Assembly (NCBI GenBank): GCA_026874595.1
Contig: CM049315.1
Location: forward strand, 78,599,401-78,663,400
Length of the DNA stretch: 64,000 nucleotides
DNA from: Sipunculus nudus
Lineage: Eukaryota; Annelida; Sipuncula; Golfingiida; Sipunculidae
Reading direction: 5' to 3'
Below the pieces are notes generated by a model. It made no database searches. It was not told the DNA's origin and worked only from the letters and a program-made list of their open reading frames with translations. The position numbers and the translations under genes are program-made. How positions within the stretch are numbered: the stretch's first letter is position 1; each line of letters begins with the position of its first letter. Shown piece after piece: positions 10,806-22,800 of the stretch.

Positions 10806-12355
10806 GTGAGGACTGATGCAGGGCCTCAAACATTCCTCCACAGGTTGCCAGCCCAGCCCAGCAAGGCCAACTGCAGCCTGTTGTACAAAAGCAGGGGAGT
10901 TCAGCAGGTACTTACCCTTGACACATCTGGCCAACCTACACCTGGGCTCCATTAGCCTTCAATTCTCTCTCCAATTCCAGGCCTTTCAGTTCTGAAAGCA
11001 AATTTTAAACTTTTTCTAAAACAACTTTTCTCATTGGAATTTTGCTGAGGCATAATTGAAGGGAATCTTGTGTTTTCGTGGACCATTAATTAACTGATCT
11101 GATCAATTCAAACTGTTTTATATTCAACAGGAAGATAGAGATCCACTGACCACAGCGTGAGGACTGATGGAGGGCCTCCAACATTCCTCCACAGGTTGCC
11201 AGCCCAGCCCAGCAAGGCCAACTGCAGCCTGATGTACAAAACAGGCCGAGTTCAGCAGGTACATACCCATGACACATCTGGCCAACCTATACCTGGGCTC
11301 CATTATGGTGACCTCTATAACAGGATGAGTTGCAATCCTTATTCCACACAAGCTGGTATTTGTGAAAAAGGGTAATTTTTAGACCCAACATCTAGGCCTT
11401 CCATTTCTGAAACCAAATTTTGCTAATTTTAAACTAAATTTGGAAGCAACTTTTCTCATTGGAATTTTGTTGATGCATAATTGGAGTGAATCTGTGTTTT
11501 CATGGACCATTAATTAACTGATCTGATCAATTCAAACTGTTTTATATTCAGCAGGAAGATAGAGATCTACTGAACACAGCGTGAGGACTGATGCAGGGCC
11601 TCAAACATTCCTCCACAGGTTGCCAGCCCAGCCCAGCAAGGCCAACTGCAGCCTGTTGTACAAAAGCAGGGGAGTTCAGCAGGTACTTACCCTTGACACA
11701 TCTGGCCAACCTACACCTGGGCTCCATTAGCCTTCAATTCTCTCTCCAATTCCAGGCCTTTCAGTTCTGAAAGCAAATTTTAAACTTTTTCTAAAACAAC
11801 TTTTCTCATTGGAATTTTGCTGAGGCATAATTGAAGGGAATCTTGTGTTTTCGTGGACCATTAATTAACTGATCTGATCAATTCAAACTGTTTTATATTC
11901 AACAGGAAGATAGAGATCCACTGACCACAGCGTGAGGACTGATGGAGGGCCTCCAACATTCCTCCACAGGTTGCCAGCCCAGCCCAGCAAGGCCAACTGC
12001 AGCCTGATGTACAAAACAGGCCGAGTTCAGCAGGTACATACCCATGACACATCTGGCCAACCTATACCTGGGCTCCATTATGGTGACCTCTATAACAGGA
12101 TGAGTTGCAATCCTTATTCCACACAAGCTGGTATTTGTGAAAAAGGGTGATTTTTAGACCCAACATCTAGGCCTTCCATTTCTGAAACCAAATTTTGCTA
12201 ATTTTAAACTAAATTTGGAAGCAACTTTTCTCATTGGAATTTTGTTGATGCATAATTGGAGTGAATCTGTGTTTTCATGGACCATTAATTAACTGATCTG
12301 ATCAATTCAAACTGTTTTATATTCAGCAGGAAGATAGAGATCTACTGAACACAGC
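10806..12355 (+). repeat. Tandem duplication of a 775-bp B+A cassette
   Basis: The B (351) and A (424) intervals at 10806 and 11157 are repeated at 11581 and 11932. Both copies share CAGGCCTTTCAG, TTTTTCTAAAACAAC, GAGGCATAATTGAAGG, TTTTCGTGGACC and GATGGAGGGCC. A visible difference is GGTAATTTTTAG (near 11371) versus GGTGATTTTTAG (near 12147). The corresponding place in block 2 has a single copy, which fits a one-cassette gain in block 1 or loss in block 2. Confidence 0.85.
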
Positions 12356-12779
12356 GTGAGGACTGATGCAGGGCCTCAAACATTCCTCCACAGGTTGCCA
12401 GCCCAGCCCAGCAAGGCCAACTGCAGTCTGTTGTACAAAACCGTCCGAGTTCAGCAGGTACATACCCATGACACATCTGGCCAACCTACACCTGGGCTCC
12501 ATTATGGTGACCTCCATGACAGGATGAATTGCAATCCTTATTCCACACAAGCTGGTATTTGTGAAAAAGGGTGAATTTTAGACCCAACATCTAGGCCTTC
12601 CATTTCTGAAACCAAATTTTGCTAATTTTAAACTAAATTTTGAAGCAACTTTTCTCATTAGAATTTTGTTGATGCATAATTGGAGTGAATCTGTGTTTTC
12701 ATGGACCATTAATTAACTGATCTGATCAATTCAGACTGTTTTATATTCAGCAGGAAGATAGAGATCCACTGAACACAGC

Positions 12780-15700
12780 GTGAGGACTGATGCAGGGCCT
12801 CCAACATTCCTCCACAGGTTGCCAGCCCAGCCCAGCAAGGCCAACTGCAGTCTGTTGTACAAAACCGTCCGAGTTCAGCAGGTACATACCCATGACACAT
12901 CTGGCCAACCTACACCTGGGCTCCATTATCGTGACCTCCATGAAAGGATGAGTTGCAATCCTTAATTCACACAAGCTGGTATTTGTTAAAAAGGGTGATT
13001 TTTAGACCCAAAATCTAGGCCTTCCATTTCTGAAACCAAATTTTGCTAATTTTAAACTTATTTTCTTGTAGCAAATTTTCTGATTGGAATTTTGTTGATG
13101 CATAATTGGAGTGAACCTGTGTTTTCATGGACCATAAATAAACATAAATAAACTATGGGGCCAGGCATATAAATAGTTGTAAGGAAGTTCTTCTGATTCA
13201 GTTTAGCCTTCAATTCTCTCTCCAATTCCAGGTCTCCAGTTCCAAAAACAAGTTTTTAACTTTTTCTAGAAGCAACTTTTCTCATTGGAATTTGCTGATG
13301 CATAATCGGAGTGAATCTGTGTTTTCATTTACCATTAATCAACTGATCTAATCAATTCAAACTGTTTTTTATTTTCCACAGGAAGATAGTGTTCCACTGA
13401 CCACAGCGTGAGGACTGATGCAGGGCCTTCAACATTCCTCTACAGGTTGCCAGCCCAGCCCAGCCCAACAAGGCCAAGTGTAACAGCTGACTATGGGGCC
13501 AGGCATATACATATTTGTAAGGAAGTTCTTCTGATTCAGTTTAGCCTTCAATTCTCTCTCCAATTCCAGGCCTTACAGATCTGAAAACAAATTTTAAACT
13601 TTTTCTAGAACAACTTTTCTCATTGGAATTTTGCTGAGGCATAATTGAAGGGAATCTTGTGTTTTCATGGACCATTAATTAACTGCTCTGATCAATTCAA
13701 ACTGTTTTATATTCAACAGGAAGATAGAGATCCACTGACCACAGCGTGAGGACTGATGCAGGGCCTCCATCATTCCTCCACAGGTTGCCAGCCCAGCCCA
13801 GCAAGGCCAACTGCAGCCTGTTGTAAAAAACCGCGGGAGTTCAGCAGGTACATACCCATGACACATCTGGCCAACCTACACCTGGGCTCCATTATGGTGA
13901 CCTCCATGACAGGATGAATTGCAATCCTTATTCCACACAAGCTGGTATTTGTGAAAAAGGGTGAATTTTAGACCCAACATCTAGGCCTTCCATTTCTGAA
14001 ACCAAATTTTGCTAATTTTAAACTTATTTTCTTGTAGCAACTTTTCTGATTGGAATTTTGTTGATGCATAATTGGAGTGAACCTGTGTTTTCATGGACCA
14101 TAAATAAACTGATCTGATCAATTCAAACTGTTTTTATTTTCCACAGGAAGATAGAGATCCACTGACCACAGCGTGAGGACTGATGCAGGGCCTCCATCAT
14201 TCATCCACAGGTTGCCAGCCCAGCCCAGCAAGGCCAACTGCAGCCTGTTGTACAAAAGCGGGGGAGTTCAGCAGGTACATACAAATGACACATCTCGCCA
14301 ATCTACACCTTGGATCCAATATGGTGATCTCCATGACAGGATGAGTTGCAATCCTTATTCCACACAAGCTGGTATTTGTGAAAAAGGGTGAATTTTAGAC
14401 CCAACATCTAGGCCTTCCATTTCTGAAACCAAATTTTGCTAATTTTAAACTAAATTTTGAAGCAACTTTTCTCATTAGAATTTTGTTGATGCATAATTGG
14501 AGTGAATCTGTGTTTTCATGGACCATTAATTAACTGATCTGATCAATTCAGACTGTTTTATATTCAGCAGGAAGATAGAGATCCACTGAACACAGCGTGA
14601 GGACTGATGCAGGGCCTCAAACATTCCTCCACAGGTTGCCAGCCCAGCAAGGCCAACTGCAGCCTGTTGTACAAAACCGTCCGAGTTCAGCAGGTACTTA
14701 CCCATGACACATCTGGCCAACCTACACCTGGGCTCCATTATGGTGACCTCCATGACAGGATGAATTGCAATCCTTATTCCACACAAGCTGGTATTTGTGA
14801 AAAAGGGTGAATTTTAGACCCAACATCTAGGCCTTCCATTTCTGAAACCAAATTTTGCTAATTTTAAACTAAATTTGGAAGCAACTTTTCTCATTGGAAT
14901 TTTGTTGATGCATAATTGGAGTGAATCTGTGTTTTCATGGACCATTAATTAACTGATCTGATCAATTCAAACTGTTTTATATTCAGCAGGAAGATAGAGA
15001 TCTACTGAACACAGCGTGAGGACTGATGCAGGGCCTCCAACATTCCTCCACAGGTTGCCAGCCCAGCCCAGCAAGGCCAACTGCAGCCTGTTGTACAAAA
15101 GCAGGGGAGTTCAGCAGGTACTTACCCTTGACACATCTGGCCAACCTACACCTGGGCTCCATTAGCCTTCAATTCTCTCTCCAATTCCAGGCCTTCCAGT
15201 TCTGAAAGCAAATTTTATACTTTTTCTAGAACAACTTTTCTCATTGGAATTTTGCTGATGCATAATTGGAGGGAATCTTGTGTTTTCATGGACCATTAAT
15301 TAACTGATCTGATCAATTCAAACTGTTTTATATTCAACAGGAAGATAGAGATCCACTGACCACAGCGTGAGGACTGATGCAGGGCCTCAAACATTCCTCC
15401 ACAGGTTGCCAGCCCAGCCCAGCAAGGCCAACTGCAGCCTGATGTACAAAACCGGCCGAGTTCAGCAGGTACATACCCATGACACATCTGGCCAACCTAT
15501 ACAAGGGCTCCATTATGGTGACCTCTATAACAGGATGAGTTGCAATCCTTATTCCACACAAGCTGGTATTTGTGAAAAAGGGTGATTTTTAGACCCAACA
15601 TCTAGGCCTTCCATTTCTGAAACCAAATTTTGCTAATTTTAAACTAAATTTGGAAGCAACTTTTCTCATTGGAATTTTGTTGATGCATAATTGGAGTGAA

Positions 15701-18700
15701 TCTGTGTTTTCATGGACCATTAATTAACTGATCTGATCAATTCAAACTGTTTTATATTCAGCAGGAAGATAGAGATCCACTGAACACAGCGTGAGGACTG
15801 ATGCAGGGCCTCAAACATTCCTCCACAGGTTGCCAGCCCAGCCCAGCAAGGCCAACTGCAGCCTGTTGTACAAAACCGTCCGAGTTCAGCAGGTACTTAC
15901 CCATGACACATCTGGCCAACCTACACCTGGGCTCCATTATGGTGACCTCCATGACAGGATGAATTGCAATCCTTATTCCACACAAGCTGGTATTTGTGAA
16001 AAAGGGTGAATTTTAGACCCAACATCTAGGCCTTCCATTTCTGAAACCAAATTTTACTAATTTTAAACTTATTTTCTTGTAGCAACTTTTCTGATTGGAA
16101 TTTTGTTAATGCATAATTGGAGTGAACCTGTGTTTTCATTTACCATTAATCAACTGATCTAATCAATTCAAACTGTTTTTTATATTCCACAGGAAGATAG
16201 TGTTCCACTGACCACAGCGTGAGGACTGATGCAGGGCCTTCAACATTCCTCTACAGGTTGCCAGCCCAGCCCAGCCCAACAAGGCCAAGTGTAACAGCTG
16301 ACTATGGGGCCAGGCATATACATATTTGTAAGGAAGTTCTTCTGATTCAGTTTAGCCTTCAATTCTCTCTCCAATTCCAGGCCTTTCAGTTCTGAAAGCA
16401 AATTTTAAACTTTTTCTTAAACAACTTTTCTCATTGGAATTTTGCTGAGGCATAATTGAAGGGAATCTTGTGTTTTCATGGACCATTAATTAACTGATCT
16501 GATCAATTCAAACTGTTTTATATTCAACAGGAAGATAGAGATCCACTGACCACAGCGTGAGGACTGATGCAGGGCCTCCAACATTCCTCCACAGGTTGCC
16601 AGCCCAGCCCAGCAAGGCCAACTGCAGCCTGATGTACAAAACAGGCCGAGTTCAGCAGGTACATACCCATGACACATCTGGCCAACCTATACCTGGGCTC
16701 CATTATGGTGACCTCTATAACAGGATGAGTTGCAATCCTTATTCCACACAAGCTGGTATTTGTGAAAAAGGGTGATTTTTAGACCCAACATCTAGGCCTT
16801 CCATTTCTGAAACCAAATTTTGCTAATTTTAAACTAAATTTGGAAGCAACTTTTCTCATTGGAATTTTGTTGATGCATAATTGGAGTGAATCTGTGTTTT
16901 CATGGACCATTAATTAACTGATCTGATCAATTCAAACTGTTTTATATTCAGCAGGAAGATAGAGATCTACTGAACACAGCGTGAGGACTGATGCAGGGCC
17001 TCAAACATTCCTCCACAGGTTGCCAGCCCAGCCCAGCAAGGCCAACTGCAGTCTGTTGTACAAAACCGTCCGAGTTCAGCAGGTACATACCCATGACACA
17101 TCTGGCCAACCTACACCTGGGCTCCATTATGGTGACCTCCATGACAGGATGAATTGCAATCCTTATTCCACACAAGCTGGTATTTGTGAAAAAGGGTGAA
17201 TTTTAGACCCAACATCTAGGCCTTCCATTTCTGAAACCAAATTTTGCTAATTTTAAACTAAATTTTGAAGCAACTTTTCTCATTAGAATTTTGTTGATGC
17301 ATAATTGGAGTGAATCTGTGTTTTCATGGACCATTAATTAACTGATCTGATCAATTCAGACTGTTTTATATTCAGCAGGAAGATAGAGATCCACTGAACA
17401 CAGCGTGAGGACTGATGCAGGGCCTCCAACATTCCTCCACAGGTTGCCAGCCCAGCCCAGCAAGGCCAACTGCAGCCTGTTGTACAAAAGCAGGGGAGTT
17501 CAGCAGGTACTTACCCTTGACACATCTGGCCAACCTACACCTGGGCTCCATTAGCCTTCAATTCTCTCTCCAATTCCAGGCCTTCCAGTTCTGAAAGCAA
17601 ATTTTATACTTTTTCTAGAACAACTTTTCTCATTGGAATTTTGCTGATGCATAATTGGAGGGAATCTTGTGTTTTCATGGACCATTAATTAACTGATCTG
17701 ATCAATTCAAACTGTTTTATATTCAACAGGAAGATAGAGATCCACTGACCACAGCGTGAGGACTGATGCAGGGCCTCAAACATTCCTCCACAGGTTGCCA
17801 GCCCAGCCCAGCAAGGCCAACTGCAGCCTGATGTACAAAACCGGCCGAGTTCAGCAGGTACATACCCATGACACATCTGGCCAACCTATACAAGGGCTCC
17901 ATTATGGTGACCTCTATAACAGGATGAGTTGCAATCCTTATTCCACACAAGCTGGTATTTGTGAAAAAGGGTGAATTTTAGACCCAACATCTAGGCCTTC
18001 CATTTCTGAAACCAAATTTTGCTAATTTTAAACTAAATTTTGAAGCAACTTTTCTCATTAGAATTTTGTTGATGCATAATTGGAGTGAATCTGTGTTTTC
18101 ATGGACCATTAATTAACTGATCTGATCAATTCAAACTGTTTTATATTCAGCAGGAAGATAGAGATCCACTGAACACAGCGTGAGGACTGATGCAGGGCCT
18201 CAAACATTCCTCCACAGGTTGCCAGCCCAGCCCAGCAAGGCCAACTGCAGCCTGTTGTACAAAACCGTCCGAGTTCAGCAGGTACATACCCATGACACAT
18301 CTGGCCAACCTACACCTGGGCTCCATTATGGTGACCTCCATGACAGGATGAATTGCAATCCTTATTCCACACAAGCTGGTATTTGTGAAAAAGGGTGAAT
18401 TTTAGACCCAACATCTAGGCCTTCCATTTCTGAAACCAAATTTTGCTTATTTTAAACTAAATTTTGAAGCAACTTTTCTCATTAGAATTTTGTTGATGCA
18501 TAATTGGAGTGAATCTGTGTTTTCATGGACCATTAATTAACTGATCTGATCAATTCAAACTGTTTTATATTCAGCAGGAAGATAGAGATCCACTGAACAC
18601 AGCGTGAGGACTGATGCAGGGCCTCCAACATTCCTCCACAGGTTGCCAGCCCAGCCCAGCAAGGCCAACTGCAGCCTGTTGTACAAAAGCAGGGGAGTTC

Positions 18701-19802
18701 AGCAGGTACTTACCCTTGACACATCTGGCCAACCTACACCTGGGCTCCATTAGCCTTCAATTCTCTCTCCAATTCCAGGCCTTTCAGTTCTGAAAGCAAA
18801 TTTTAAACTTTTTCTAAAACAACTTTTCTCATTGGAATTTTGCTGAGGCATAATTGAAGGGAATCTTGTGTTTTCGTGGACCATTAATTAACTGATCTGA
18901 TCAATTCAAACTGTTTTATATTCAACAGGAAGATAGAGATCCACTGACCACAGCGTGAGGACTGATGGAGGGCCTCCAACATTCCTCCACAGGTTGCCAG
19001 CCCAGCCCAGCAAGGCCAACTGCAGCCTGATGTACAAAACAGGCCGAGTTCAGCAGGTACATACCCATGACACATCTGGCCAACCTATACCTGGGCTCCA
19101 TTATGGTGACCTCTATAACAGGATGAGTTGCAATCCTTATTCCACACAAGCTGGTATTTGTGAAAAAGGGTAACTTTTAGACCCAACATCTAGGCCTTCC
19201 ATTTCTGAAACCAAATTTTGCTAATTTTAAACTAAATTTGGAAGCAACTTTTCTCATTGGAATTTTGTTGATGCATAATTGGAGTGAATCTGTGTTTTCA
19301 TGGACCATTAATTAACTGATCTGATCAATTCAAACTGTTTTATATTCAGCAGGAAGATAGAGATCTACTGAACACAGCGTGAGGACTGATGCAGGGCCTC
19401 AAACATTCCTCCACAGGTTGCCAGCCCAGCCCAGCAAGGCCAACTGCAGTCTGTTGTACAAAACCGTCCGAGTTCAGCAGGTACATACCCATGACACATC
19501 TGGCCAACCTACACCTGGGCTCCATTATGGTGACCTCCATGACAGGATGAATTGCAATCCTTATTCCACACAAGCTGGTATTTGTGAAAAAGGGTGAATT
19601 TTAGACCCAACATCTAGGCCTTCCATTTCTGAAACCAAATTTTGCTAATTTTAAACTAAATTTTGAAGCAACTTTTCTCATTAGAATTTTGTTGATGCAT
19701 AATTGGAGTGAATCTGTGTTTTCATGGACCATTAATTAACTGATCTGATCAATTCAGACTGTTTTATATTCAGCAGGAAGATAGAGATCCACTGAACACA
19801 GC
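12780..19802 (+). repeat. Higher-order block 2 (7023 bp)
   Basis: Intervals: 628, 338, 427, 424, 419, 351, 424, 428, 338, 424, 424, 351, 424, 424, 351, 424, 424. Anchors: 12780, 13408, 13746, 14173, 14597, 15016, 15367, 15791, 16219, 16557, 16981, 17405, 17756, 18180, 18604, 18955, 19379. It is the sister of block 1. Aligning anchors requires one extra 419-bp monomer near 14597, one fewer 424-bp monomer near 16981 and one fewer 775-bp cassette near 19379. Both blocks share the rare 5-bp core deletion (7575 and 14597) and the TTTTCGTGG variant (11.0-11.9 and 18.9 kb). Confidence 0.93.
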
Positions 19803-22800
19803 GTGAGGACTGATGCAGGGCCTCCAACATTCCTCCACAGGTTGCCAGCCCAGCCCAGCAAGGCCAACTGCAGTCTGTTGTACAAAACCGTCCGAGTTCA
19901 GCAGGTACATACCCATGACACATCTGGCCAACCTACACCTGGGCTCCATTATCGTGACCTCCATGAAAGGATGAGTTGCAATCCTTAATTCACACAAGCT
20001 GGTATTTGTTAAAAAGGGTGATTTTTAGACCCAAAATCTAGGCCTTCCATTTCTGAAACCAAATTTTGCTAATTTTAAACTTATTTTCTTGTAGCAAATT
20101 TTCTGATTGGAATTTTGTTGATGCATAATTGGAGTGAACCTGTGTTTTCATGGACCATAAATAAACATAAATAAACTATGGGGCCAGGCATATAAATAGT
20201 TGTAAGGAAGTTCTTCTGATTCAGTTTAGCCTTCAATTCTCTCTCCAATTCCAGGTCTCCAGTTCCAAAAACAAGTTTTTAACTTTTTCTAGAAGCAACT
20301 TTTCTCATTGGAATTTGCTGATGCATAATCGGAGTGAATCTGTGTTTTCATTTACCATTAATCAACTGATCTAATCAATTCAAACTGTTTTTTATTTTCC
20401 ACAGGAAGATAGTGTTCCACTGACCACAGCGTGAGGACTGATGCAGGGCCTTCAACATTCCTCTACAGGTTGCCAGCCCAGCCCAGCCCAACAAGGCCAA
20501 GTGTAACAGCTGACTATGGGGCCAGGCATATACATATTTGTAAGGAAGTTCTTCTGATTCAGTTTAGCCTTCAATTCTCTCTCCAATTCCAGGCCTTACA
20601 GATCTGAAAACAAATTTTAAACTTTTTCTAGAACAACTTTTCTCATTGGAATTTTGCTGAGGCATAATTGAAGGGAATCTTGTGTTTTCATGGACCATTA
20701 ATTAACTGCTCTGATCAATTCAAACTGTTTTATATTCAACAGGAAGATAGAGATCCACTGACCACAGCGTGAGGACTGATGCAGGGCCTCCATCATTCCT
20801 CCACAGGTTGCCAGCCCAGCCCAGCAAGGCCAACTGCAGCCTGTTGTAAAAAACCGCGGGAGTTCAGCAGGTACATACCCATGACACATCTGGCCAACCT
20901 ACACCTGGGCTCCATTATGGTGACCTCCATGACAGGATGAATTGCAATCCTTATTCCACACAAGCTGGTATTTGTGAAAAAGGGTGAATTTTAGACCCAA
21001 CATCTAGGCCTTCCATTTCTGAAACCAAATTTTGCTAATTTTAAACTTATTTTCTTGTAGCAACTTTTCTGATTGGAATTTTGTTGATGCATAATTGGAG
21101 TGAACCTGTGTTTTCATGGACCATAAATAAACTGATCTGATCAATTCAAACTGTTTTTATTTTCCACAGGAAGATAGAGATCCACTGACCACAGCGTGAG
21201 GACTGATGCAGGGCCTCCATCATTCATCCACAGGTTGCCAGCCCAGCCCAGCAAGGCCAACTGCAGCCTGTTGTACAAAAGCGGGGGAGTTCAGCAGGTA
21301 CATACAAATGACACATCTCGCCAATCTACACCTTGGATCCAATATGGTGATCTCCATGACAGGATGAGTTGCAATCCTTATTCCACACAAGCTGGTATTT
21401 GTGAAAAAGGGTGATTTTTTGACCCAAAATCACAGGGACCAGGCATATACATATTTGTAAGGAGTTTTTCTGATTCAGTTTATCTTGCTTATTTTAAACT
21501 TGTTCCACTGACCACAGCGTGAGGACTGATGCAGGGCCTTCAACATTCCTCCACAGGTTGCCAGCCCAGCCCAGCCTAACAAGGCCAAGTGTAACAGCTG
21601 ACTATGGGGCCAGGCATATACATATTTGTAAGGAAGTTCTTCTGATTCAGTTTAGCCTTCAATTCTCTCTCCAATTCCAGGCCTTCCACTTCTGAAAGCA
21701 AATTTTAAACTTTTTCTAGAACAACTTTTCTCATTGGAATTTTGCTGATGCATAATTGGAGGGAATCTTGTGTTTTCATGGACCAATAATTAACTGATCT
21801 GATCAATTCAAACTGTTTTATATTCAGCAGGAAGATAGAGATCCACTGACCACAGCGTGAGGACTGATGGAGGGCCTCCAACATTCCTCCACAGGTTGCC
21901 AGCCCAGCCCAGCAAGGCCAACTGCAGCCTGATGTACAAAACAGGCCGAGTTCAGCAGGTACATACCCATGACACATCTGGCCAACCTACACCTGGGCTC
22001 CATTATGGTGACCTCCATGACAGGATGAATTGCAATCCTTATTCCACACAAGCTGGTATTTGTGAAAAAGGGTGAATTTTAGACCCAACATCTAGGCCTT
22101 CCATTTCTGAAACCAAATTTTGCTAATTTTAAACTAAATTTTGAAGCAATTTTCTCATTAGAATTTTGTTGATGCATAATTGGAGTGAATCTGTGTTTTC
22201 ATGGACCATTAATTAACTGATCTGATCAATTCAGACTGTTTTATATTCAGCAGGAAGATAGAGATCCACTGAACACAGCGTGAGGACTGATGCAGGGCCT
22301 CCAACATTCCTCCACAGGTTGCCAGCCCAGCCCAGCAAGGCCAACTGCAGCCTGTTGTACAAAAGCAGGGGAGTTCAGCAGGTACTTACCCTTGACACAT
22401 CTGGCCAACCTACACCTGGGCTCCATTAGCCTTCAATTCTCTCTCCAATTCCAGGCCTTCCAGTTCTGAAAGCAAATTTTATACTTTTTCTAGAACAACT
22501 TTTCTCATTGGAATTTTGCTGATGCATAATTGGAGGGAATCTTGTGTTTTCATGGACCATTAATTAACTGATCTGATCAATTCAAACTGTTTTATATTCA
22601 ACAGGAAGATAGAGATCCACTGACCACAGCGTGAGGACTGATGCAGGGCCTCAAACATTCCTCCACAGGTTGCCAGCCCAGCCCAGCAAGGCCAACTGCA
22701 GCCTGATGTACAAAACCGGCCGAGTTCAGCAGGTACATACCCATGACACATCTGGCCAACCTATACAAGGGCTCCATTATGGTGACCTCTATAACAGGAT

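Larger units (their letters stand above)
4983..12779 (+). repeat. Higher-order block 1 (7797 bp)
   Basis: Interval series from the E anchor: 628, 338, 427, 424, 351, 424, 422, 338, 424, 424, 424, 351, 424, 424, 351, 424, 351, 424, 424. Anchors: 4983, 5611, 5949, 6376, 6800, 7151, 7575, 7997, 8335, 8759, 9183, 9607, 9958, 10382, 10806, 11157, 11581, 11932, 12356. The E unit here starts with a CTCAAAC core, unlike the later E units, which have CTCCAAC. The F unit found in later blocks is absent: monomer 6376 continues directly into an A tail. It is the longest block in the window. Confidence 0.93.
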
